This document shows, piece by piece, positions 16,386-24,396 of a DNA stretch of 40,079 bases; the first letter of the stretch is position 1, and each line of letters opens with the position of its first letter. The notes under the pieces are model-generated. The model ran no database searches, was not told the DNA's origin, and saw only the letters and a program-made list of their open reading frames with translations. This DNA is from Clostridia bacterium (GTDB lineage Bacteria; Bacillota; Clostridia; Oscillospirales; Acutalibacteraceae). The stretch is taken from NCBI GenBank assembly GCA_017435865.1, contig JAFSEF010000041.1, forward strand, positions 1 through 40,079. The letters run 5' to 3'. The position numbers and the translations under genes were made by a program.

Positions 16386-16763
16386 ATGCGATATTTTGAT
16401 AAAGATGCTTTTCTTGAGCTGACAAAGCAACAAATGATCTCGTTGCAGGATGAAGCAATGCGGCTCATCAGGGAAGGAAAAACCAAAGAAGCCGAATATG
16501 TAAAAGCGGAACGCAATATTTATATCTGCTATCGCACGACCTATTCCGCCCATTGGTATGATCGTTATGATGAAGAAGCGTTGCAGCAATTCATCAATTA
16601 TGATATGACCATTCAGACAGGCAGAATTGCAAAAACAGAACAGGAAATGCAGGAAATTCTTGATTCCGATGTGCCGCAGGGTGTCAAGCAGACGGCACTT
16701 GCCAAACACAGGGGCTATATGCAATTGCTGGAAATTTTCAACAGTTGTTTTAAAGAAGAATGA
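16386..16763 (+). CDS. Unknown 125-aa soluble helical protein
   Basis: I do not recognise this protein. It is charged and predicted mostly helical, with no signal peptide or membrane segment. It begins MRYFDKDAF and has an aromatic central patch (YICYRTTYSAHWYDRYDEE) and a Gln/Glu-rich second half. TAAGGA precedes the ATG, and a near-consensus promoter lies 30 bases upstream, so it is a real gene. It leads a unit whose other members handle beta-glucosides; a regulatory or adaptor role would be a guess. Confidence 0.65.
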   Translation: MRYFDKDAFLELTKQQMISLQDEAMRLIREGKTKEAEYVKAERNIYICYRTTYSAHWYDRYDEEALQQFINYDMTIQTGRIAKTEQEMQEILDSDVPQGVKQTALAKHRGYMQLLEIFNSCFKEE

Positions 16764-16813
16764 AATATAATTGTATTATTGGGTGATAACCGAAATAAAA
16801 AAGGAGAGATCCT

Positions 16814-19258
16814 ATGTCAGTTTTTACAAAAATCGTAAAAAAAGTTCTCCAATTTGCTGATTCTGTCGGCGGCGGTCTTTCGCAGACTTCCACCGATGCA
16901 AAGGCAGATACCACACCTTTTGAAAATATGCCGCAACTCGGCCGCAAGGTCGCTGCGGAAGGTGCGGTGTTGCTTCGCAATGACAATGTGCTTCCTTTTA
17001 AGGCAAATGAAAAACTGTCCGTGTTCGGCCGTTGTCAGTCCGATTGGTTTTTTGTCGGCTACGGATCGGGCGGTGATGTCAATCCGCCCTATAAATCCGG
17101 TCTGTTGCAGGCCATCCGTGAAAGCGACCGTCTGCAACTGAATGAAGAACTCGCCAATGTGTATGCACGTTGGATTGAAAAGAATCCCGCTGACGACGGA
17201 TTTTGGGGACATTGGCCACGCAGCCATCCCGAAATGCCGCTGACACGGGAATTGGTCGAAAGAGCTGCCGCACAGTCCGATGCCGCTGTGGTGGTTATCG
17301 GCCGTTCTTCCGGCGAAGACCGCGAAAATGTTGCCGAAGAGGGCTCGTGGTACCTGACCGACAGTGAAAAAACGATGCTGCAATACGTGACGGATGCGTT
17401 CAGCAAAACGGTTGTTCTGCTGAATACGGGCAGCATGATGGATCTTCGTTGGGCAGCACGCGGTTATGACAATCAGGTGGCTGTGCTTTGTGTATGGCAA
17501 GGCGGTATGGAAAGCGGCAACGCGATTGCGGATCTGCTTTGCGGCAGGATGAATCCTTGCGGAAAACTGCCCGACACGGCAGCAGTGCTCGGTGATTATC
17601 CTTCTGCTGCATCCTTCGGTAACAAAGACTATAACAATTATACAGAAGACATTTTTGTCGGTTACAGATGGTTTGAAACCTTTGCAAAAGAAAAAGTCCT
17701 GTATCCTTTCGGCTTCGGTCTGAGCTATACGTCTTTCAGAATTGCTTTGCAGGATGCAAAAAAAGAGGACAGCAACGTCTGTTTGTCATTTGACGTGAAA
17801 AACACAGGAGATTCCTTTGCAGGCAAAGAAGTCGTACAGGTGTATGTGCAGGCCCCCCAGGGCAAACTCGGTAAGCCGCTGCGTTCGTTGTGCGGTTTTG
17901 CAAAGACCGGGATTCTGCAACCGGGTGAACAGGAAACGGCTACGGTTGCATTTTCGCTTTATACGCTTGCTTCGTTTGATGACTCCGGTGTGACGGGCAA
18001 CAAAAATGCCTGGATCGCAGAACAAGGTGAATATGTCTTTTACGCAGGCAACGATGTTCGCAACGCACAGAAAGTATGGTCATTCACACTCGATGAGGAT
18101 ATTGTTTTTGAACGTGTGCAGGAAGCTGCCGCACCTGCCGAAAGTTTTCTGCGGACCGTTGCGGTGCAGAGTGATGACGGTCTGATGGCGGCAAAACAGC
18201 CTGTACCCGTGGCAAAAAGGGATCTCAAAGCAAGAATTCTGCAGAATCTTCCGCAGGCGGTTTCCATGTGCGGTGACAAAGGTATCCGTTTGCAGGATGT
18301 TGCGGACAAAACGCACACTTTGCAGGAGTTTGTTTCTCAGCTGAACCTGACGGAACTTGAGGCGATCAGCCGCGGGGATTACGTTATGAACAGCCCCTTG
18401 GGTGCATCGGGCAACGCAGGTGTTCTCGGCGGTGTGCTGCCGTCGTTGCGTGAAAAAGGAGTTCCGCCCGTCACCTGCACGGACGGTCCTTCGGGAATCC
18501 GTCTGAATACGGTTTCCACGCTGCTGCCTGTCGGTGCTCTGCTGGCTTCGACCTGGGATACAGACCTTTGTCGTTCGCTGTATGAAGCACAGGGAAAAGA
18601 AATGGTAAAAGTCGGTTCCGATATGCTCCTCGGTCCCGGCATGAATATTCACAGAAGTCCGCTTTGCGGCAGAAATTTTGAGTATTTTTCGGAAGATCCG
18701 TTGCTGACGGGTAAAATGGGTGCCGCAGTGGTGCAGGGAATACAGACTTACGGCTTTTCTGCCTGTCCGAAACACTTTGCCTGCAACAACCAGGAAACCA
18801 ACCGCAACCGCAACGACTCAAGAGTGTCGCAACGTGCACTGCGAGAGATTTATCTCAAAGGTTTTGAAATCTGTGTCAAAGAAGCAAAACCGCTGACCAT
18901 TATGACCTCTTACAACAAGATCAACGGTGTCTGGGCACATTATCATTATGACCTGTGCAATGTAATTCTGCGGCAGGAATGGGGATATGACGGTCTTGTC
19001 ATCACCGACTGGTGGATGCGTTCGTCTGCAAGTCCCGAATTTCCGCAGCTGCGTGACAACGCTTACAGAGTGCGTGCAGGTGTGGATGTGCTTATGCCCG
19101 GCGGCAACCGTGCAGGTGCACGCAGGCCCGACGGTACATTGCTGAAAACATACGGCAAAGAAAACGGCATTTCGCTCGGTGAATTGCAGTTCACCGCTGA
19201 AAATGTGTTGCATCTTTGTCTGAAAAAAATAAGACATGCCGGAAAGGAGACTGAATAA
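16814..19258 (+). CDS. GH3 beta-glucosidase with inverted domain order
   Basis: An 814-aa glycoside hydrolase family 3 enzyme whose domains are permuted. The alpha/beta sandwich comes first (residues ~35-290, with GRSSGEDRENVAEEGSW near 163-178 as the likely acid/base loop and WQGGMESGNAIADLL). A fibronectin-III-like domain follows (~300-440). The TIM barrel comes last (~490-810, with CTDGPSGIR, GPGMNIHR, PKHFACNNQE and the nucleophile Asp732 in VITDWW). This order is known from Ruminococcus and Butyrivibrio beta-glucosidases. No signal peptide is seen, so it acts inside the cell on imported glucosides. The first ~20 residues form an amphipathic helix. GGAGAG precedes the ATG. The stop shares a base with the next start. 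Confidence 0.93.
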   Translation: MSVFTKIVKKVLQFADSVGGGLSQTSTDAKADTTPFENMPQLGRKVAAEGAVLLRNDNVLPFKANEKLSVFGRCQSDWFFVGYGSGGDVNPPYKSGLLQAIRESDRLQLNEELANVYARWIEKNPADDGFWGHWPRSHPEMPLTRELVERAAAQSDAAVVVIGRSSGEDRENVAEEGSWYLTDSEKTMLQYVTDAFSKTVVLLNTGSMMDLRWAARGYDNQVAVLCVWQGGMESGNAIADLLCGRMNPCGKLPDTAAVLGDYPSAASFGNKDYNNYTEDIFVGYRWFETFAKEKVLYPFGFGLSYTSFRIALQDAKKEDSNVCLSFDVKNTGDSFAGKEVVQVYVQAPQGKLGKPLRSLCGFAKTGILQPGEQETATVAFSLYTLASFDDSGVTGNKNAWIAEQGEYVFYAGNDVRNAQKVWSFTLDEDIVFERVQEAAAPAESFLRTVAVQSDDGLMAAKQPVPVAKRDLKARILQNLPQAVSMCGDKGIRLQDVADKTHTLQEFVSQLNLTELEAISRGDYVMNSPLGASGNAGVLGGVLPSLREKGVPPVTCTDGPSGIRLNTVSTLLPVGALLASTWDTDLCRSLYEAQGKEMVKVGSDMLLGPGMNIHRSPLCGRNFEYFSEDPLLTGKMGAAVVQGIQTYGFSACPKHFACNNQETNRNRNDSRVSQRALREIYLKGFEICVKEAKPLTIMTSYNKINGVWAHYHYDLCNVILRQEWGYDGLVITDWWMRSSASPEFPQLRDNAYRVRAGVDVLMPGGNRAGARRPDGTLLKTYGKENGISLGELQFTAENVLHLCLKKIRHAGKETE

Positions 19259-20766
19259 TGGCAGCACAAAAACAAGCCAAAACAGAAAACAGCCAGGTTG
19301 TTTACAACCGACGTTTTGTCGGCAAGGTTGAAAGAATCGGCTACGTGCTCAATGACTCCGCTGCAAGTCTGAATATCAATGATTTCAATGATCGTTATAT
19401 TTATGACGTTGTCGGAATCAGCTTCAACTATCTTGCCATTCAGAACATCGTCGCAACCATCTGGGATACTCTGAATGATACCTTTATCGGTGTTATTGTT
19501 GAAAGAACACGTACCCGTTGGGGTAAATTCCGCCCCTATCTTTTGCTCGGACAATTTCCGCTGACGATTCTCGGAATGTGGAAATGGCTCATTCCGTTCA
19601 TTTTCCCGAACACACCGGCAACGTATCTGCCGAAGTGGATTTTCTATTTTGTAATGTCCATCATCACCGAAACCGCAGGCACCTTCACTTCTATCGCACA
19701 TGCAGGTTTCATGTCAACCATAACCCCTGACCCTGTCGAACGAACGGGACTCATAGCACTGGCCAATGTAGTGTCGCACATCTTTGAAGACGTGCCGAAA
19801 CAGATTTTCGGTATCCTGTATGACCTGGTCATTGCCGGAAAACTGAAAATTCCGATGCCGAATCTCTTTGCAGGCTTTGCAATTCCGTGTGCACTGCTGT
19901 CGGCCGGATTCATGTTGTTCTTCTTCATGAACACCCGCGAGCGTGTTATGCAGACGATCACAAAGCCGAGTGTTCTGCAGGGTCTCAAAGCCATTATCAC
20001 AAACAAACCGATGCTCATCAATGCCCTGTCTTCGTTCCTGTCGGGCTTCAGCATCGGACAAAGCCGAAGCAACTATTACATAGACGTTTTAGGCTCCATT
20101 ACCCTCAAGACCATTGTCGGTATACCCGCATTCCCCATCAAGTTCATCAGCTACAGCTTTGTAGCTCCCTTACGCAGACGTTTCTCCACAAAAGCTCTCT
20201 GGATTTTCGAGGATATGTGGACAGATATGCTCTGGTTGATCGTATGGGGTATCGGCTCCATCAACGGCAACTTCAAAAAGCGTTCGGTCATGTTGCCCGT
20301 ATTCTGTATTGAAGAAATTTTTGAAATGTGCATTTACGGTCTTCGCCGTATCATTCCTGCCGAAATCGACAACGAATCCATGGACTATTGCGAATGGAAA
20401 AACGGTTATCGTGCAGAGGCTATGACCGGTGTTACAAAATCCCTCATCAGCAAACTGCAGGCTGCTGTCATGGGCAGTGTCAACAACATTGTCATGGGCA
20501 AAATCGGCTATATGCAGGGGCAGACCATCGGTACACAGACCGACAAAACAAAGTGGTGGATTTTTGCTCTCGGTACAGGTATTCCGATCATTTCGAGCAG
20601 CCTCGGTATTATTCCGAAGTTCTTCTATCCGCTGTCCGGTGAAAAACGTGCACAGATGTACAGAGAACTCAAAGAACGCCGTGAAAATGTTGCTCACATC
20701 ATGAATGCTGCCGGTGCGGAAGCTGCCGAAGAACTTGCGAGAAAAGAAAAAGAAATCATGCAGTGA
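19258..20766 (+). CDS. GPH-family sugar:cation symporter
   Basis: A 502-aa membrane protein of the glycoside-pentoside-hexuronide:cation symporter family (MFS, MelB-like) with about 12 predicted membrane segments. The hallmark NDTFIGVIVERTRTRWGKFRPYLL lies near residues 80-103. The charged C-terminal tail is cytoplasmic. Translation is coupled to the GH3 gene through the overlapping TAATG. The pairing suggests uptake of a beta-glucoside (for example cellobiose, gentiobiose or a plant glucoside) that the cytoplasmic GH3 enzyme then splits; the exact sugar is inference. Confidence 0.88.
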   Translation: MAAQKQAKTENSQVVYNRRFVGKVERIGYVLNDSAASLNINDFNDRYIYDVVGISFNYLAIQNIVATIWDTLNDTFIGVIVERTRTRWGKFRPYLLLGQFPLTILGMWKWLIPFIFPNTPATYLPKWIFYFVMSIITETAGTFTSIAHAGFMSTITPDPVERTGLIALANVVSHIFEDVPKQIFGILYDLVIAGKLKIPMPNLFAGFAIPCALLSAGFMLFFFMNTRERVMQTITKPSVLQGLKAIITNKPMLINALSSFLSGFSIGQSRSNYYIDVLGSITLKTIVGIPAFPIKFISYSFVAPLRRRFSTKALWIFEDMWTDMLWLIVWGIGSINGNFKKRSVMLPVFCIEEIFEMCIYGLRRIIPAEIDNESMDYCEWKNGYRAEAMTGVTKSLISKLQAAVMGSVNNIVMGKIGYMQGQTIGTQTDKTKWWIFALGTGIPIISSSLGIIPKFFYPLSGEKRAQMYRELKERRENVAHIMNAAGAEAAEELARKEKEIMQ

Positions 20767-20788
20767 TTGCAGAAACGGAGCAGAAAAA

Positions 20789-22060
20789 ATGGAAACAACA
20801 ACCGCTGAAAAAAAAGAAAAGATTGTAGTGAAGAAGAATCCGAAACGCCATCTGAAACGTTTTTTGATCGTTCTGGCAGTTGCCGTTTGTGTGGCTGTTA
20901 TCGGTACGGTTGCAACCGTTGTCACGCTCAATCAGAATCTGCAATTTGCAAAAAGTCTGCAAAAGGTCAGTTACGAAAATCAGCTTGTGCCCACACAGGA
21001 TGAAAACGGTGTGTACACCTTTGTGACCGACGAAGAATTTAAGGTCATGCAGTTGACCGACATCCATTTTGGCGGCGGCTGGATGAGTGCCGGCAGAGAT
21101 AAAAAGACCATCAACTGTCTTGCTGCCCTCGTTACCGCAGAAAAACCCGACCTGGTTATTGCAACGGGAGATATTGCATACCCCGTACCGTTCCAGGCAG
21201 GCACCTTCAACAACAAAAGCGGTGCAAAACTGTTTGCACAGACCATGGAAAGCCTTGGTGTATACTGGACTCTGAATTTCGGGAACCACGATACCGAAGC
21301 ATACAGCTATTACAGCCGTGAAAAGATTTCTGATTTTTATTCCACGGATATGCAGTATTGTTTGTTCAGTGCAGGTCCCGAAGACATTGACGGCTACGGC
21401 AATCATTTTGTTAAAGTGTGCAACACCAAAGGCGAAATCACGCAGGCTTTGTTCATGCTTGACTCCGGTTCTTACACCGACGGTGATATCCTCGGTATCA
21501 AGTGGTATTATGACAATGTCCACGACAATCAGATCGAGTGGTACAAGCAGCAGGTAGCTGCCTGCAACGAACACAATGCTGCCCTGAATGCAGACAAAAT
21601 CAAGTCCATGCTGTTCATTCACATTCCGTTTGAGGAATATGAGTTTGCATGGGAAGAATACAAGGCAAATGACCACAAGGACACCGAAAATGTCAAATAT
21701 TATTTCGGCAGAGCCGGTGAAACGGACGAACTTGTTTATAACAGCAAGTACGAAAACGGACTGTTTGAAGCTTTGCTTGAAAACGGCACGCAGGCTGTGT
21801 TCTGCGGACATGACCACTTCAACTGCTTCTCGGTGGATTACAAGGGCATTCGCCTGACCTACGGTCTGTCGGTGGACTATCTTGCTTATGATATGACCCA
21901 TTCCATCAGTACCCAAGGCTCGCAGCGCGGTTGCACCGTCATCACCGTGCAGCCCGACGGTACGGCAGACATCGTACAGAAGAATTACTACAAAGACGGA
22001 TTCCCGTCCGTGACCGATCTCGAAAAAGAAGAAGTCACGCTCCAATGGGATGCCGAATAA
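20789..22060 (+). CDS. Membrane-anchored metallophosphoesterase
   Basis: A 423-aa protein with a Lys-rich cytoplasmic N-terminus, one membrane helix (about residues 29-51) and an outside calcineurin-like domain. Its motifs are LTDIHFGG (DxH), ATGDIAYP (GDxx), FGNHDTE, FIHIPFEEYE and CGHDHFNC. The ATG at 20789, with GGAG 8 bases before it, is chosen over an in-frame ATG at 20705 that overlaps the symporter gene. It is the last gene of the GH3/symporter unit and ends before the hairpin at 22134. The domain resembles the purple-acid-phosphatase-like branch of the superfamily. Its role beside glucoside uptake is not obvious. Confidence 0.88.
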   Translation: METTTAEKKEKIVVKKNPKRHLKRFLIVLAVAVCVAVIGTVATVVTLNQNLQFAKSLQKVSYENQLVPTQDENGVYTFVTDEEFKVMQLTDIHFGGGWMSAGRDKKTINCLAALVTAEKPDLVIATGDIAYPVPFQAGTFNNKSGAKLFAQTMESLGVYWTLNFGNHDTEAYSYYSREKISDFYSTDMQYCLFSAGPEDIDGYGNHFVKVCNTKGEITQALFMLDSGSYTDGDILGIKWYYDNVHDNQIEWYKQQVAACNEHNAALNADKIKSMLFIHIPFEEYEFAWEEYKANDHKDTENVKYYFGRAGETDELVYNSKYENGLFEALLENGTQAVFCGHDHFNCFSVDYKGIRLTYGLSVDYLAYDMTHSISTQGSQRGCTVITVQPDGTADIVQKNYYKDGFPSVTDLEKEEVTLQWDAE

Positions 22061-22133
22061 ATGCGGTTCATATTGCCGGCAAATGCACAGGAATATGCAA
22101 CGCATGGATCAGTAAACAGGCAATAGCAAGGGA

Positions 22134-22165
22134 AAATGTCAGGCATATCGATGTCTGACATTTTT
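22134..22165 (+). terminator. Terminator after the GH3 unit
   Basis: A 9-bp stem, AAATGTCAG (22134-22142) / CTGACATTT (22155-22163), followed by a short TT. It lies 75 bases after the phosphoesterase stop. The sequence from here to 22252 shows no other feature I can support. Confidence 0.65.
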
Positions 22166-22252
22166 CGCATATATATTGTTTTGTTTTTGTGCACATCAAA
22201 ATGTATCTTGTAATCAGGACAGTCTGCTGTTCTTTGTAAAGGAGTTTTTTGT

Positions 22253-22459
22253 ATGATCGTATTTGACAAACTGTGGTTGACCATGGAAAAAAAGGGGATG
22301 TCCACATATGTGTTGCGTGAAAAGTGCGGCATTGACAGCAAAACCGTCCGCCGTCTGAAAGCGAATGAAAACATAGAAACAAAAACATTGGACAAACTTT
22401 GTGAAGCTTTGGATTGCAAACTCGAAGACATTGCAGAGTATATCAGTGTAAAAGAATAA
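22253..22459 (+). CDS. Small XRE/Cro-type HTH regulator
   Basis: A 68-aa protein consisting of one Cro/C1-type helix-turn-helix domain. LWLTMEKKGMSTYVL forms the first helices, then CGIDSKTVRRLKAN the turn and recognition helix, and IETKTLDKLCEALDCKLEDI the closing helices, which are the family's most conserved part. AAAGGAG lies 8 bases before the ATG. Such single-domain regulators often control themselves or a neighbour. Its last codons run directly into a terminator that an IS3-family element has split, and a near-copy of the same 3' end occurs after the ATPase gene at 25711. Confidence 0.88.
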   Translation: MIVFDKLWLTMEKKGMSTYVLREKCGIDSKTVRRLKANENIETKTLDKLCEALDCKLEDIAEYISVKE

Positions 22460-22480
22460 AGGACTGTTGCATTTTGATAT

Positions 22481-22546
22481 AATCCCCTTAAAGTAGACAC
22501 TTGAAATAACCAAAAAGTTTCAAGACTACTTTAAGGGGATTTTTTC
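22481..22546 (+). promoter_or_regulatory. Long hairpin masking the transposase start
   Basis: Within the left end of the element, AATCCCCTTAAAGTAG (22481-22496) pairs with CTACTTTAAGGGGATT (22526-22541), with an inner pairing of CTTGAAA / TTTCAAG, and a T-run follows. The likely ribosome binding site of OrfA, AAGGGG (22533-22538), lies in the right arm. Outside transcripts that enter the element would therefore end or have that site hidden. Confidence 0.7.
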
Positions 22547-22547
22547 T

Positions 22548-23231
22548 ATGTCAAAAGCAAAAATAAGTTATGAGCAAAAATTAGAAACAGTATTGCAATA
22601 TATAAAAGGAATCATTAGCCAACCACAAGGAGCAAAAAAGTGCAATGTTTCAGTGACAACATTGCAAGTATGGATTAGGAAGTACCAGGCAGAAGGAGAA
22701 GAAGGACTCAAAAGAACAAACAAGAATAAGAAGTATTCAGCAGAATTAAAAGAGAAAGCAGTTGAAGATTATCTTTCCGGAAAAGGAAGTCAAGAAGAAA
22801 TATGCAAGAAGTATAAAATTTCAAGTAAAACACAATTGCAAAGATGGATAATGTGGTATAATGGTCATAAAGAATTCAAGGAACCGAGTTCCGCCAAAGG
22901 AGAAATATATATGACCAAGGGAAGAAAAACCACACAGGAAGAACGAGCAGAAATAGTAGCATTCTGTATAGAGCACGGAAAGGATTACGGGTTAACAGTA
23001 GAAACATACGGAGTTTCATATCAACAGATATATGACTGGGTAAGAAAATACGAGGAAAAAGGTGTAGAAGGATTAACCGACAGAAGAGGCAAAGCAAAGC
23101 CTGAAAGTGAGCTTACAGAAGCAGACCGTCTTCGTCAGGAAAACAAGATATTACAGGCAAAGATAAAGGATCAGGAAATGGAGATAGCCCTGTTAAAAAA
23201 ATTGAGGGAATTGAGAGGAGGCGGTTGGTAA
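22548..23231 (+). CDS. IS3-family transposase OrfA
   Basis: A 227-aa DNA-binding subunit. It has at least two IS150-like helix-turn-helix repeats: ISQPQGAKKCNVSVTTLQVWIRKY near residues 25-48 and a similar block GLTVETYGVSYQQIYDWVRKY near 148-168. A leucine-zipper-like end (RQENKILQAKI...EIALLKKL) serves multimerisation. A run of seven A at 23195-23201 near the end offers a -1 slip into OrfB, and AGAGGAGG follows it. The ATG at 22548 uses AAGGGG inside a hairpin. Length is on the long side because the N-terminal repeats are duplicated, as in the IS150 subgroup. Confidence 0.92.
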   Translation: MSKAKISYEQKLETVLQYIKGIISQPQGAKKCNVSVTTLQVWIRKYQAEGEEGLKRTNKNKKYSAELKEKAVEDYLSGKGSQEEICKKYKISSKTQLQRWIMWYNGHKEFKEPSSAKGEIYMTKGRKTTQEERAEIVAFCIEHGKDYGLTVETYGVSYQQIYDWVRKYEEKGVEGLTDRRGKAKPESELTEADRLRQENKILQAKIKDQEMEIALLKKLRELRGGGW

Positions 23232-24121
23232 GCGGAGTAAGACAAGAGGATGAATACAAAGCAATACAATATCTGAATAAAACAGAGCAATATCCGATAG
23301 AAAAATTATGTGCAAAGCTTCACATAAACCGTTCATCATACTACAAATGGTTAAGAAGAGAACCAAGCTCAAAACAATTAGAAAATGAACAGATAATTGA
23401 GTGGATAAAAGAGCTTTATGAGGAACAGAACGGTATTCTCGGATACAGACAGATGACAATAACTGTGAACAGAACTCACAAAGTTCAGTATAACAAAAAG
23501 AGAATACGAAGATTAATGCAGATATTAAATCTGAAATCAGTATGCCGAAAGAAGAGATACAATTACATATATTCAAAGCCTGAAATGGTAGCGGAAAATG
23601 TATTAAACAGAGAATTCTACGCAGATGCACCGAATGAGAAATGGCTTACGGATGTAACAGAATTCAAATACTATGTAGGAACAGAGGTTAAGAAAGTGTA
23701 TCTGAGTGCAATACTTGATCTTTATGACAGAAGAATAGTTGCATACAAGATAGGAGCAAGCAACAACAATTCGCTTGTATTTGACACCTTTGATGAAGCA
23801 ATACAAAAGAATCCTGAAGCACATCCGCTGTTTCATAGTGACAGAGGATTTCAGTACACAAACAAAACATTCCACAACAAACTAATGGAAGCCGGAATGC
23901 GACAGAGTATGTCAAGAGTCGGAAGATGTATAGACAACGGACCAATGGAAGGCTACTGGGGACTGCTTAAGTCAGAGATGTATTACCTTAAAAAGTTTTA
24001 TTCAGAGAAAGAACTTACAGAAGCTATTGAGAAATACATAGAATTTTACAATACAAAAAGATACCAATTAAAACTACATTGTATGACACCAATGGAATAC
24101 CATGCAGCATTCGCCGCATGA
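23225..24121 (+). CDS. IS3-family transposase OrfB (DDE integrase core)
   Basis: The 298-aa catalytic part with an rve core. The triad is Asp143 (TDVTEF), Asp206 (HSDRGFQY) and Glu242 (NGPMEGYW), with 35 residues between the last two. The HTH_21 segment LHINRSSYYKWLRR lies in front, and the C-terminal FYNTKRYQLKLHCMTPMEY is the usual ending. The frame is -1 to OrfA and is open back to the slip site. A TTG at 23225 with AGGAGG ahead could also allow separate initiation. All motifs are intact, so the enzyme should work. Confidence 0.93.
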   Translation: MVSGVRQEDEYKAIQYLNKTEQYPIEKLCAKLHINRSSYYKWLRREPSSKQLENEQIIEWIKELYEEQNGILGYRQMTITVNRTHKVQYNKKRIRRLMQILNLKSVCRKKRYNYIYSKPEMVAENVLNREFYADAPNEKWLTDVTEFKYYVGTEVKKVYLSAILDLYDRRIVAYKIGASNNNSLVFDTFDEAIQKNPEAHPLFHSDRGFQYTNKTFHNKLMEAGMRQSMSRVGRCIDNGPMEGYWGLLKSEMYYLKKFYSEKELTEAIEKYIEFYNTKRYQLKLHCMTPMEYHAAFAA

Positions 24122-24123
24122 GA

Positions 24124-24159
24124 ATTCCCCATCCCTCCTGTACAGGAGGGATGGGGAAT
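24124..24159. repeat. 36-bp perfect palindrome at the IS 3' end
   Basis: The palindrome begins two bases after the OrfB stop. Each 18-base arm reads ATTCCCCATCCCTCCTGT and its exact complement, with no loop. The right arm contains AGGAGGG. There is no T-run, so it is not a standard terminator. It could shield the element from transcription entering from the right or stabilise the transposase mRNA. Confidence 0.75.
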
Positions 24160-24221
24160 GGATAGATTAACTACTATTTTTGTTATTTCGTCTGTCTACT
24201 TGACAGGGAGCACATCATTTT

Positions 24222-24396
24222 GCAACAGTCTTTTATCAATATGCTGTGTTTTGTCGAAAAAGCTTTTGTCTCTGCAACTGATACGGAAACCGAACAAAAT
24301 TCGTTGTAAAAAGTGTAGTGATGGCACAAATATTCGTTGTAATTTTTGTAATTCTGTGCTATACTATCTTTGTAATATAACAACGGAGGCATGTGC
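24222..24396. other. Leader of the first DUF4143 ATPase with paired 11-bp repeats
   Basis: No gene is supported here. The 11-bp sequence ATTCGTTGTAA occurs at 24299-24309 and 24332-24342, spaced 33 bp. The second copy forms the -35 box of the ATPase promoter, which makes the pair a candidate operator. Confidence 0.5.
24337..24365 (+). promoter_or_regulatory. Promoter of the first DUF4143 ATPase
   Basis: TTGTAA (24337-24342), a 17-bp spacer and TATACT (24360-24365). GGAGG follows at 24385, and the start ATG lies 7 bases beyond it. Confidence 0.65.

Larger units (their letters stand above)
22475..24217 (+). mobile_element. IS3-family insertion sequence, apparently intact
   Basis: The element is 1743 bp long, starts TG and ends CA. 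Its imperfect inverted repeats of about 40 bp (22475-22514 and 24178-24217) share blocks such as AAGTAGACA and GAAATAAC. The bases TTT on each side (22472-22474 and 24218-24220) form a 3-bp target duplication, which is usual for IS3. It encodes two overlapping frames, OrfA and an OrfB with a complete DD35E triad, joined by a probable -1 frameshift. Its codon use is A-rich and unlike the purine genes, as expected for a newcomer. The well-matched ends and open frames suggest a recent and possibly active insertion. Confidence 0.92.
22458..24234 (+). terminator. Terminator of the HTH gene, split by an insertion sequence
   Basis: The left arm GGACTGTTGC (22461-22470) and the right arm GCAACAGTC plus TTTT (24222-24234) are 1.75 kb apart. 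Removing the insertion sequence and one TTT copy restores GGACTGTTGC-ATTTT-GCAACAGTCTTTT, an ideal intrinsic terminator. The element therefore sits in the hairpin loop. Confidence 0.85.

Noticed and set aside
20756-22105. Reverse-strand open frame of 449 codons
   Set aside because: Antisense to the membrane-anchored phosphoesterase, whose motifs and start are clear.
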